Shown here one piece after another: positions 1 through 5,978 of a DNA stretch of 12,772 nt. The notes under the pieces are model-generated. The model saw nothing but the letters and a program-made list of their open reading frames with translations, did not search any database and was not told where the DNA came from. How positions within the stretch are numbered: position 1 is the stretch's first letter; the number at the start of each line of letters is the position of its first letter. Both the position numbers and the translations under genes were made by a program. Source of the DNA: Mageeibacillus sp. UBA3781 (GTDB lineage Bacteria; Bacillota; Clostridia; Saccharofermentanales; Saccharofermentanaceae). The stretch is from positions 2,477-15,248 of the forward strand of contig DFFH01000057.1 of NCBI GenBank assembly GCA_002368805.1, given 5' to 3'.

Positions 1-851
1 CCGGAAAACAGCATGATCCCTGAGATCGATCCCGCGATTGCATACCGGATCGGTTTATGGTGCTTCCGGTCGATCAGCATCATGGCAGTAACGATCAGTA
101 CCGGAGCTGCGCAAGACAGGAACATATAAGAACCCAGAAGCTGCAGCGTATCAATATTCGTTATATCCGCCGCCTCACCTTTTGTCAGCAGTTGTCCCAC
201 ATAGCCGAGGCCTGCCGAAACGAAGTTATTTCCGAAGTGCAGAAGCATCGGCAGCAGGATATTATCCTTTTTCACCATGAGATACGAAAGCATCGCACCG
301 AGCACAGCCGTATTCAGGAACCTCAGCGGCGACCAGTGCATGATCCCGAAGAAAATGCCCATGATAAGAATGATAAGCCAGTCATGTTTGAGGCTTCGGA
401 AGTGTGAGAGCACGCATCCTCTCTCCATCGCTTCTTCGCAGATCGCCGGAAGCACCGCCATGATCAGAACAAGAACCGGGAAATTCATATTTCCATAAAT
501 AAAGTCGTTCAATCCCGAGACTTCCTCGCGGAACGAGACAGGAAGAATACATAGCGAAATGCCGACACAGAGCATACTCATCATAAATCCGGCAACACCC
601 AGGATCACTGTACCGAAGAAATCCGTCATGGAGATCTTCTTCACCGGGAACATCTCTTTGAGCTTTACTTTCCGGATCAGACAGTACCCTACGGCCACCA
701 CCAGGAACATCAGTTCCGACAGCACCAGCCCCGGGATGCCGAGTCTCCGCTGCATCGTAGCGCCCGCCGTCAGAAACAGCACGAGAAAACCCGCCTGCGC
801 CACAACACCCATCCATGGTCTAAGCTTCTTCTGATCCGTCAATTGTTCCAT
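1..851 (-). CDS. CPBP family (CAAX-type) intramembrane metalloprotease, 3' end missing
   Basis: Reading the minus strand from the ATG at 849-851 gives 283 residues with no stop before the left edge, so the C-terminus is outside the window. The protein is strongly hydrophobic with several predicted membrane helices. It carries the three CPBP/Abi motifs: EEAMER at residues 139-144 (EExxxR), FFGIMH at 167-172 (FxxxH) and HFGNN at 205-209 (HxxxN). These residues bind the catalytic metal in the Rce1-like family. Substrates are unknown; family members process membrane peptides or act in bacteriocin immunity. No in-frame start lies upstream before a TGA, so this ATG is the only choice, although the GGAG upstream sits about 14 bases away. 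The region just upstream is a 62-bp tandem duplication, which may affect its promoter. The family call is secure, the role is not. Confidence 0.88.
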   Translation of the reverse strand, partial: MEQLTDQKKLRPWMGVVAQAGFLVLFLTAGATMQRRLGIPGLVLSELMFLVVAVGYCLIRKVKLKEMFPVKKISMTDFFGTVILGVAGFMMSMLCVGISLCILPVSFREEVSGLNDFIYGNMNFPVLVLIMAVLPAICEEAMERGCVLSHFRSLKHDWLIILIMGIFFGIMHWSPLRFLNTAVLGAMLSYLMVKKDNILLPMLLHFGNNFVSAGLGYVGQLLTKGEAADITNIDTLQLLGSYMFLSCAAPVLIVTAMMLIDRKHHKPIRYAIAGSISGIMLFS

Positions 852-904
852 GCGAAATAAAACATCTCCTTCTCACCACTTAAGGATACCACAAGACACG
901 CCCC

Positions 905-1036
905 TTCATTGTTAATTCTTAAATCTTCAGATCCACCCGTAAATCACGCCGCCATAGAAGTGCTTTTTCATTGTTAATTCTTAAATCTTCAGATCCACCC
1001 GTAAATCACGCCGCCATAGAAGTGCTTTTTCATTGT
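905..1036. repeat. Perfect tandem duplication, 62-bp unit, about 2.1 copies
   Basis: Bases 905-974 are identical to 967-1036 with a shift of 62, so the unit is present twice plus an 8-base partial third copy. Each unit contains one CACCCGTAAA motif (934-943 and 996-1005) and one AGTGCTTTT motif (959-967 and 1021-1029). Perfect identity implies a recent event or active homogenisation. It sits upstream of the CPBP protease gene, so any promoter element inside the unit would also be doubled. Confidence 0.95.
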
Positions 1037-1138
1037 AAAAAGCGTTTTCGGGCATCTCACCCGTAAAATAAGTAATAATACCTCTCGAAAAGCACTGGAT
1101 TTACGGGTGAAAATCATTTTTTTCCATTTTACAATGAA
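1029..1138. repeat. Nested inverted repeat (large imperfect palindrome)
   Basis: The outer arms TTCATTGTAAAA (1029-1040) and TTTTACAATGAA (1127-1138) are perfectly complementary over 12 bp. Inside them CACCCGTAAA (1058-1067) pairs with TTTACGGGTG (1100-1109) over 10 bp. The two unpaired interarm segments are both exactly 17 bases long, so the structure is symmetric. The central 32-base loop contains an AAAAGCACT motif (1088-1096). This looks like a palindromic repeat element of the REP/MITE kind, but no transposase or target-site duplication is evident. Confidence 0.8.
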
Positions 1139-1155
1139 TTCTCTTCTCTCCCGAG

Positions 1156-1200
1156 AAAAAAAGTACGGGTGAAATTGCCAAAATCTGCATTTCACCCGTA
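1156..1200 (-). terminator. Rho-independent terminator of the nuclease-like gene
   Basis: On the minus strand TACGGGTGAAAT (1200-1189) and ATTTCACCCGTA (1175-1164) form a perfect 12-bp stem with a 13-base loop. A C and a run of seven T follow at 1162-1156. This is a canonical intrinsic terminator about 100 bases past the stop codon at 1299. The stem is built from two of the CACCCGT motifs that recur in this spacer. The plus strand has no matching T-run, so it should act in one direction only. Confidence 0.85.
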
Positions 1201-1214
1201 ATCTGCACCCGTCC

Positions 1215-1295
1215 TCCCGAGAACCACGAGAACTTCGGGAACCACAAGAACCATAAGAACCACAAGAACTCCGAGATCCACGAGAACCATGAGAT
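1215..1295. repeat. 9-bp tandem repeat, consensus CCACRAGAA, nine copies
   Basis: From 1215 to 1295 the sequence divides into nine consecutive 9-base units. Examples are CCACGAGAA, CCACAAGAA, CCATAAGAA, CTCCGAGAT and CCATGAGAT, with the most degenerate units at the ends and at 1233-1241. On the minus strand it reads TTCTYGTGG and begins three bases after the TGA of the upstream gene. Because the unit is three codons long, the frame stays open past that stop and would spell Trp-Phe-Ser/Leu repeats. Confidence 0.85.
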
Positions 1296-1298
1296 CCC

Positions 1299-2099
1299 TC
1301 AAAGAGCGAACATCTCCTTCACGCTTGCCCGTATATCGCGGATATTCAGCGGACTTCCCGCGCTCTCGTGCGTCAGGATCAGGTTCTTACCAACATAGAT
1401 CCCACTTCGGCGGTAAAGATCCAGTTTCTGCAAATTATCCCTCCGATAACCGGAATCATCCAGCAATCCCAGATGCTCGTGATAGATTTCCTTCCTCTTC
1501 TTTTTATCCAGCAGGATGAAATCCACATACTTTACCGCCCCGCCTTTCAATGCAATGCCGCAATCGTATTTATATGGGATTCCCAGTTCATAGTACATAT
1601 CCGCAAGCATAGCTTCCGACTTGGATCTTGTAAGCTCGCCTCTCTTCGTCGGATACTTCAGCTCCTCCGGAAAAGACGGATTTGATTCCACCGGTTTTCT
1701 CAACCAGTAATCCGCAAACTCTTCATCATTGGTAACCAGCGGTTTTACAAACGTTTTCTTATCAGGATGCATTTCCGAATACAGTGATTCCATCCTCATC
1801 AGGGAGTTCCTGGAAAGAAGCGAATCAATATCATGCAATTCCCGTTCCGCCAGTTTCAGAAGTTGCATGAGATATTCCTTCTGGGCGAGTGATTGCTTAA
1901 GTTCCGCCTGATCTCTCGGCAGATAGCGATGGATCACTCTGTCTTTTTCGATGATGTGATGATAGTACTGCACAGCTTTATGCGTCGTCGAGACCCAGAG
2001 TTTCCCTTCCGGGCAGTTTGCCAGATCCTTCCGCGCCATTTTGATCACAGTTTCGAGTTTTTTCTTTCGGGCAATCAGTTCTTCTTGTAGTGGACTCAT
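1299..2099 (-). CDS. PD-(D/E)XK-like nuclease-fold protein, uncharacterised
   Basis: This encodes 266 residues. The first ~95 are charged, Leu-rich and probably a helical or coiled-coil region. The C-terminal half has a pattern suggestive of the PD-(D/E)XK nuclease fold: RSKSE with E162, then YVD with D193 on a hydrophobic strand (YVDFILLD), then HEHLG with E208 and H209, and K225 on a following helix. The usual Lys of the ExK motif is His here, so catalytic activity is not certain. I recognise a Clostridia family with this RSKSE ... EHLG layout but know no function or gene name. The start is supported by GAGGTG seven bases before the ATG. A terminator-like hairpin separates it from hemW and a strong terminator follows it, so it is probably transcribed alone. 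No restriction partner or helicase lies next to it. Confidence 0.75.
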   Translation of the reverse strand: MSPLQEELIARKKKLETVIKMARKDLANCPEGKLWVSTTHKAVQYYHHIIEKDRVIHRYLPRDQAELKQSLAQKEYLMQLLKLAERELHDIDSLLSRNSLMRMESLYSEMHPDKKTFVKPLVTNDEEFADYWLRKPVESNPSFPEELKYPTKRGELTRSKSEAMLADMYYELGIPYKYDCGIALKGGAVKYVDFILLDKKKRKEIYHEHLGLLDDSGYRRDNLQKLDLYRRSGIYVGKNLILTHESAGSPLNIRDIRASVKEMFAL

Positions 2100-2131
2100 A
2101 TCCGGACACCTCGTACTATTCTCTTCACCAG

Positions 2132-2164
2132 AAAAAAAGGAGCCCCGGGCCGCCCCGAAAACTC
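2132..2164 (-). terminator. Possible terminator or leader hairpin after hemW
   Basis: On the minus strand a GC-rich segment at 2164-2140 can fold as GAGUUUU against GGGGCUC with four G-U pairs, plus an inner GGG/CCC stem. It is followed by C and seven T (2138-2132). It lies 106 bases past the hemW stop and only 33 bases before the nuclease-like gene. It could end the hemW transcript, or act as an attenuator if a promoter lies just upstream (a TATTAT hexamer is at 2184-2179). The bulged, wobble-rich stem keeps confidence low. Confidence 0.45.
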
Positions 2165-2269
2165 TTCTTTCATGACATATAATACGATCGGCATCAGATT
2201 GATGAAGGATACTATTATTTAACTACCGGACAGTCTGTCTTGCAAGAGGCTTCTCGCCGTTTTCGAGCA

Positions 2270-3532
2270 TCACACATAATCCATAAATACCTGATTGGCA
2301 AGATCGAATCCCTTCTCTGTCAGACGGTAGATTCCATCCTCAAAACCAACAAGTCCGGAATTCATTTCTTTTTCTATTTCCGCGCCAAAAGCACTCTCCA
2401 CGGTCATTCCGAACCTTTCCCGGAAGGCTTCTTCGCCTACGCCGGCTCTGGTTCTAAATCCAAGCATCATGTATTCCTTCATGCGGTCTTCAGGAGAGAG
2501 GATCTCTTCCGTGATGAGCACATCCTCTTTCTTAGCATTCTCCTCGTGCAGCGCACCGATGTACTCATCCAGCGTCTCGGCATGCCGGCCGCGTTCATTT
2601 CCCAGATAGTAGTGAGCGCCGGCGCCGAATGCGAAGTAAGGTTCTGCTCTCCAGTACATCGAGTTGTGACGGCTCTCGTACCCCGGAACAGCCATGTTGC
2701 TGATCTCATAGTGCACGTAACCTTTTCCGGCAAGATGCGATGTCACATAGTGGTACATCTCGCGGTCCTGTTCCTGCGTGACATATTTCTCGATATCTCC
2801 GCCCAGCCGCGCATAAAGTGGTGTTCCTTCCTCCAGGATCAGGGAATAAAGAGATATATGCGGGATCTCTTTTCCCAGGAAAAACTCCAGCGTCTTCTTC
2901 ACACTGTCCATCGTCTGTCCCGGGATCCCGAGCATCATGTCGCAGGAGATATTCTGAAATCCTGCCAGGCGTGCATCTTCGACCGCCCGCATCGCCGATC
3001 CCGCGTCGTGGATCCTTCCGAGCGTCTGAAGCACATTATCGTCAAGGCTCTGTATCCCTATCGAAAGCCGGTTGATCCCTGCCTCTCGAAAAGCACTCAG
3101 TTTCTCTTCATTAACCGTTCCCGGATTGGCTTCGAGCGTGATCTCGCAGCTGTCTTTGATCCCGAAAGTATCACGAAGAGCAGTCAGTATCTTCCCTACT
3201 TGCGTCGGTGAAAGAAGCGATGGTGTGCCTCCTCCGAAATAGATCGTCTCCAGCGGCCGCTCCGCGCGTCCTTCCACACCGGCCCGTCTACCCGGTTCTT
3301 CCGCCGGGAACCACTTCGGTGTGAGCGTGATTTCCCGGCACACCGCATCAACATATGCTTCGATACGTGCATGCGATCTTTCATCCGCGAAAGAAAGGAA
3401 ATCACAGTACGCGCATTTTCTCACACAGAATGGAACATGGATATATGCCGACGCCGGCCCATCCGCCATCGACGGACCCGGGCCCGCTGCTATGGCGCGT
3501 GTATTCTCAGGGAATGGCCGGTTCTCAGGCAT
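2270..3532 (-). CDS. hemW: Radical SAM heme chaperone HemW (HemN-like)
   Basis: This encodes 420 residues of the HemN/HemW radical SAM group. IHVPFCVRKCAYCDF holds the CX3CX2C cluster ligands C36, C40 and C43. GGGTPS (100-105) lies at the SAM site, and EANPGT, IGIQS and MLGIPGQT follow as expected. HNSMYW and GAGAH in the C-terminal half are typical of HemW, which binds heme and delivers it to target proteins, rather than of coproporphyrinogen dehydrogenase HemN. An Arg/Glu/Pro-rich insertion at about residues 72-93 separates the cluster region from GGGTPS and lengthens the protein somewhat. The ATG at 3530-3532 is preferred over an internal Met (residue 22, 3469) because AGGTGATC precedes it. 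It overlaps the upstream DUF4276 gene by 8 bases, so the two are probably co-transcribed and coupled. Older annotations may call it oxygen-independent coproporphyrinogen oxidase. Confidence 0.92.
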   Translation of the reverse strand: MPENRPFPENTRAIAAGPGPSMADGPASAYIHVPFCVRKCAYCDFLSFADERSHARIEAYVDAVCREITLTPKWFPAEEPGRRAGVEGRAERPLETIYFGGGTPSLLSPTQVGKILTALRDTFGIKDSCEITLEANPGTVNEEKLSAFREAGINRLSIGIQSLDDNVLQTLGRIHDAGSAMRAVEDARLAGFQNISCDMMLGIPGQTMDSVKKTLEFFLGKEIPHISLYSLILEEGTPLYARLGGDIEKYVTQEQDREMYHYVTSHLAGKGYVHYEISNMAVPGYESRHNSMYWRAEPYFAFGAGAHYYLGNERGRHAETLDEYIGALHEENAKKEDVLITEEILSPEDRMKEYMMLGFRTRAGVGEEAFRERFGMTVESAFGAEIEKEMNSGLVGFEDGIYRLTEKGFDLANQVFMDYV

Positions 3533-4226
3533 GGATCACCTGCTTGACTGCGCCGCTTAACGCGAGTTCGAATTTCTTAAAACTTGGAGAGACATTATTC
3601 CCGGGAACCATATACTTCGAGATCTTCTCCGCCCAGGTCGCCTTATACTGCCCGATCGCAGGGTATCCGATCCGTTTTATGCGCGGGGACTGCTCTTTGA
3701 GCACCACATCGCACAGGACTTCCCAGGTCCCGCAGATGCTGTCCTGCTCATATTCGGAAAGTCTTTCCAGATCTGCATCCGGATAGGCCATGACCAGTGC
3801 ATTTTTGTCCGCCAGCATCCAGCTCTCCATTTCTTCCACGGAGATCGCAATGACTGTGGAAAGTCCGGATGCATATTTCCTGCATGTACCCTTCAGGCGG
3901 CTCATCAGTTCATCCGGATCATGGTCATCGGAGTCGATGCACACGATGACGATCGTATCTGTGCCGGCATAGACCTTGTCATAGGCACGAAGTTTCGCCG
4001 GCAGAAGTTCCAGCAGTCCCGCCGCAAAAGGTTCCGGTTTCGCATCCGGATTATTCGGCCAGTACCCGCATCCTCTATGCGGACGGAGGTGACAGGAGAA
4101 GTCGGATGTAAACTCTGTTAAGATACATCTGGTCAGACGCTCCAGTACCACTCCGCCTGATCTGTCTTCGGTTAATATCTCCACTCTCATCGCAGGGTGT
4201 TCGTCCTTTCTGCTGTCATTTCCCAT
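3525..4226 (-). CDS. DUF4276-like protein, putative TOPRIM-type partner of the adjacent ATPase
   Basis: This encodes 233 residues matching the DUF4276 pattern as I know it. Homology begins at MRVEILTEDRSGG (residues 13-25) with E20. A hydrophobic strand follows, ending in the acidic cluster IDSDDHD (97-103), then EEMESWMLADKNAL (131-144). The C-terminal block has YPAIGQYKATWAEKI and a SPSF segment. An early Glu followed by DxD is the metal-binding layout of TOPRIM folds, as in OLD-family and PARIS effectors; nuclease activity here is inference. The ATG at 4224-4226 overlaps the TGA of the ATPase gene (TGATG), implying coupled translation. An internal ATG at 4188-4190 starts exactly where family similarity begins and is a possible true start, though its AAGGA is about 13 bases away. 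The 3' end overlaps hemW. Confidence 0.78.
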   Translation of the reverse strand: MGNDSRKDEHPAMRVEILTEDRSGGVVLERLTRCILTEFTSDFSCHLRPHRGCGYWPNNPDAKPEPFAAGLLELLPAKLRAYDKVYAGTDTIVIVCIDSDDHDPDELMSRLKGTCRKYASGLSTVIAISVEEMESWMLADKNALVMAYPDADLERLSEYEQDSICGTWEVLCDVVLKEQSPRIKRIGYPAIGQYKATWAEKISKYMVPGNNVSPSFKKFELALSGAVKQVIHA

Positions 4227-5419
4227 CAGTTGTCAAAGTGTCCGGCGTACCAGATCGCGCCGAGTCCGACGCCCTGTTTATACAATTCCGTGACGATCGG
4301 TATCGATCCTGCGCACTTGATCTCGACACTTTCATCCCATGTCTTGTCACCACGGCTGAATACCCAGATCTCCGAAGGAGAAAGATTCTCCAGGATATAC
4401 GGGTTATGTGTCGTAAAGAAGATCTGGCATCCGGGATTCTGTATCGAGTACTCGCGCATCTCATTGGCCAGCACGTCGAGCATGTCGTGATACAGTCCCT
4501 CATCCGGCGACTCGATAAGAAGCAGCGGACGCGGGGACGGATCAGATAGAAGCAGGAGGTAAAGCGCCAGCATATCCGGCTTTTTAAAGTGTTTCAGCAC
4601 AGCCTGCTCATCCTTGTCCCGAAGTCCCGGGATCGCCTCGGTCAGGCGGCTCATGACCATCTTATACTGTCCCGGTTTTTCCTGTTTCAAGTAGGAGAGG
4701 ACATTTCTTGCATTGGATCCTTCACTATTCAGATGCTTGTGTCCGCCCGGTGCCATATTCTCCGGGATCTGGATAGTCTGGTCTTTTCGGAAGTTTACGA
4801 AGAACCACCGCATGATCTCTTTATATGTGCAGCTGGTGAAATAGAACTGTTTCAGCGCTCCATAGGCATGCAGCGCGGATGTCTGCGGATCATTCATCTC
4901 GCCGTCCATCTTCTCTCCCTGAAGAAGCACATATCCAACGCCTTTTTTAAACGAGAGGATATCTTTCGGTTCATCCATCCCCTTGCGCCACAGCGTCAGC
5001 ACCTCTTCGTCGAAGTGCGGCTTGCCGTGCATATTCGCGCCGATGACGAGCCGGTACTGCACATATGTCGTGTCCTTGACCTGCGCATCGTAGAACTTAA
5101 AGCACAGTGTCGCGATGAAGGGCTGTTCTTTATCGCCGAGGAGGTTGGAAAAGCCATCTCTTCCGGACTCGGTCGACGCGGCTGCCGGTCCTTTGATCAC
5201 CGCTCCCTGAACGAAAGAAAGGAACGAGAAAAACATCGACTTTCCGGTGTGGTTCCGGCCGATCAGGGCCTCGATCCCGTTGAGGGGATGCGCCACATCC
5301 ACTCCTGCCGAAATAGCAAGAGATGACTGCTCGGGTGCTTTCCGGATGTCCGGAAGAAGCGCACCAATACAGTCATCTTTAAATAGTCCGAAATTCTGAA
5401 TACGGATGCCCAGTAACAT
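4226..5419 (-). CDS. AAA/ABC-type P-loop ATPase (OLD/COG4637-like), putative defence ATPase
   Basis: This encodes 397 residues. The N-terminus (LLGIRIQNFGLFKD) is the usual first strand of OLD/SMC-like ATPases. Walker A is GRNHTGKS at 54-61. A GSNARNVLSYL segment near 234-244 resembles the conserved DGSN region of COG4637 proteins. The Walker B region is PLLLIESPDEGL at 298-309, followed by the switch-like FFTTHNPYILENL at 334-346. The usual DE(P) of Walker B is ES(P) here, so the catalytic base is displaced or the ATPase may be slow. No nuclease domain is fused, unlike true OLD proteins; the next gene is the candidate effector. The start follows GGTGA in a 77-base spacer after the coiled-coil gene, so expression could be operonic or from its own promoter. 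A defence role is inferred from the gene pairing only. Confidence 0.82.
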   Translation of the reverse strand: MLLGIRIQNFGLFKDDCIGALLPDIRKAPEQSSLAISAGVDVAHPLNGIEALIGRNHTGKSMFFSFLSFVQGAVIKGPAAASTESGRDGFSNLLGDKEQPFIATLCFKFYDAQVKDTTYVQYRLVIGANMHGKPHFDEEVLTLWRKGMDEPKDILSFKKGVGYVLLQGEKMDGEMNDPQTSALHAYGALKQFYFTSCTYKEIMRWFFVNFRKDQTIQIPENMAPGGHKHLNSEGSNARNVLSYLKQEKPGQYKMVMSRLTEAIPGLRDKDEQAVLKHFKKPDMLALYLLLLSDPSPRPLLLIESPDEGLYHDMLDVLANEMREYSIQNPGCQIFFTTHNPYILENLSPSEIWVFSRGDKTWDESVEIKCAGSIPIVTELYKQGVGLGAIWYAGHFDN

Positions 5420-5496
5420 ATTTCACCGCCTGTTCTATCTTCCGGGTTCTCTTTTCGAAAAGCACTCTTCCCCGAAGATAAGCTCTATGTTACTTC
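5420..5496 (-). other. Spacer with palindrome CTTTTCGAAAAG and an AGTGCTTTT motif
   Basis: This is the longest gap in the right-hand gene run. It contains the perfect 12-bp palindrome CTTTTCGAAAAG (5451-5462), which overlaps a minus-strand AGTGCTTTT (5466-5458). A short CTTC/GAAG hairpin lies close by. No T-run follows and no clear promoter is visible. The same 9-mer is found at 959, 1021, 1088, 2387, 3089, 6927 and 9669 (left-most base). Confidence 0.5.
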
Positions 5497-5964
5497 TTAT
5501 TTTAACTCTTTTTTGTCCTTCTGGATACGTACGAGAATATCTGTCAGTTCATTCTCGAGTTCGGTCAGTCTCTTTCTCGCATAATCGATGGAGCGGGAGT
5601 AGATCTCCTCGGACTGCTGGTTCGCCTCCGCGAGGATACGGTCGCTCTGTTCCTTGGCAAGCAGTGTGACCTGATGCTCATCGACCATGATCGCCTGACG
5701 CTGTTCAGACTCACGCAGGATGCTCTCCGCCTTCTGTCTTGCGGAAGCGACGACCTGACGCTGACGGTCCACGATCCACTTGGCCTGCTGTACTTCCGAC
5801 GGGAAACTCGCCCGGATCTGCTTGATCCAGTAGAGTACATCCGCACGGTCAACGATGCAGTTATCCGAGAACGGCACGCCCTTGGCCTGCTCTACGGTCG
5901 CCTGCAGCTGATCAAGAAGTTCATATAGGTCCTTATCTGTTGTTCTTACATTTCCATCCGGCAT
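5497..5964 (-). CDS. Conserved coiled-coil protein (ATP synthase subunit B/DivIVA-like helical region)
   Basis: This encodes 155 residues, almost entirely helical and rich in Gln, Glu, Arg and Ala, with no membrane segment or catalytic motif. From about residue 55 to the end the spacing of hydrophobic residues suggests one long coiled coil, like that of V/F-type ATPase stalk subunits or DivIVA tails, and databases often label such proteins that way. The N-terminal 50 residues (LYELLDQLQATVEQAKG, then a VDRADVLYWIKQIRASFP segment) look like a small conserved cap. GGGAGG eight bases before the ATG supports the start. It follows coaD by 14 bases, so it belongs to the same transcript. A structural or cell-division role is possible; I know no demonstrated function. 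Confidence 0.75.
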   Translation of the reverse strand: MPDGNVRTTDKDLYELLDQLQATVEQAKGVPFSDNCIVDRADVLYWIKQIRASFPSEVQQAKWIVDRQRQVVASARQKAESILRESEQRQAIMVDEHQVTLLAKEQSDRILAEANQQSEEIYSRSIDYARKRLTELENELTDILVRIQKDKKELK

Positions 5965-5978
5965 AGGAAAAACCTCCC

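Larger units (their letters stand above)
852..1298. other. Gene-free repeat-rich intergenic stretch
   Basis: I find no believable gene in this stretch. It contains, from left to right, a perfect tandem duplication, seven CACCCGT(AAA)-type motifs forming nested inverted repeats, an intrinsic terminator on the minus strand, and a 9-bp tandem repeat that abuts the stop codon of the nuclease-like gene. Short open frames here, for example 989-1195 on the minus strand, are made of repeat sequence and resemble no protein I know. A small RNA cannot be excluded. The promoter of the CPBP protease gene should lie here, but I could not identify a convincing -35/-10 pair. Confidence 0.75.

Noticed and set aside
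382..816. Minus-strand open frame of 144 codons
   Set aside because: It is out of frame within the CPBP protease gene, whose three catalytic motifs lie in the other frame, and its Gly/Arg/Cys-rich sequence is typical of a frame shadow.
905..1036. CRISPR-like array
   Set aside because: There are only two contiguous 62-bp copies without unique spacers, and no cas genes are present.
989..1195. Minus-strand open frame of 68 codons in the spacer
   Set aside because: It consists of the inverted repeats and part of the 62-bp duplication. No ribosome site and no known protein; its SAFRE-like segment comes from the shared AGTGCTTTTCGAGAGG DNA motif.
852..1298. Insertion sequence or prophage remnant
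   Set aside because: There is no transposase or integrase fragment and no target-site duplication that I could find; only palindromes and short repeats.
2173..2190. Plus-strand promoter with TATAAT at 2178-2183
   Set aside because: The -35 region is poor and no plus-strand gene follows; the AT-rich hexamer is close to a palindrome and more likely relevant, if at all, to the minus strand.
2240..3211. Plus-strand open frame of 323 codons
   Set aside because: It is antisense to hemW, which has all its motifs. The translation has no recognisable domain and is rich in residues expected from mirrored codons.
3469..3532. Shorter hemW beginning at internal Met 22
   Set aside because: No ribosome site precedes that ATG, while AGGTGATC lies just before the upstream ATG at 3532.
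4589..5326. Plus-strand open frame of 245 codons opposite the ATPase
   Set aside because: It is a shadow of the conserved ATPase frame, without motifs or a ribosome site.
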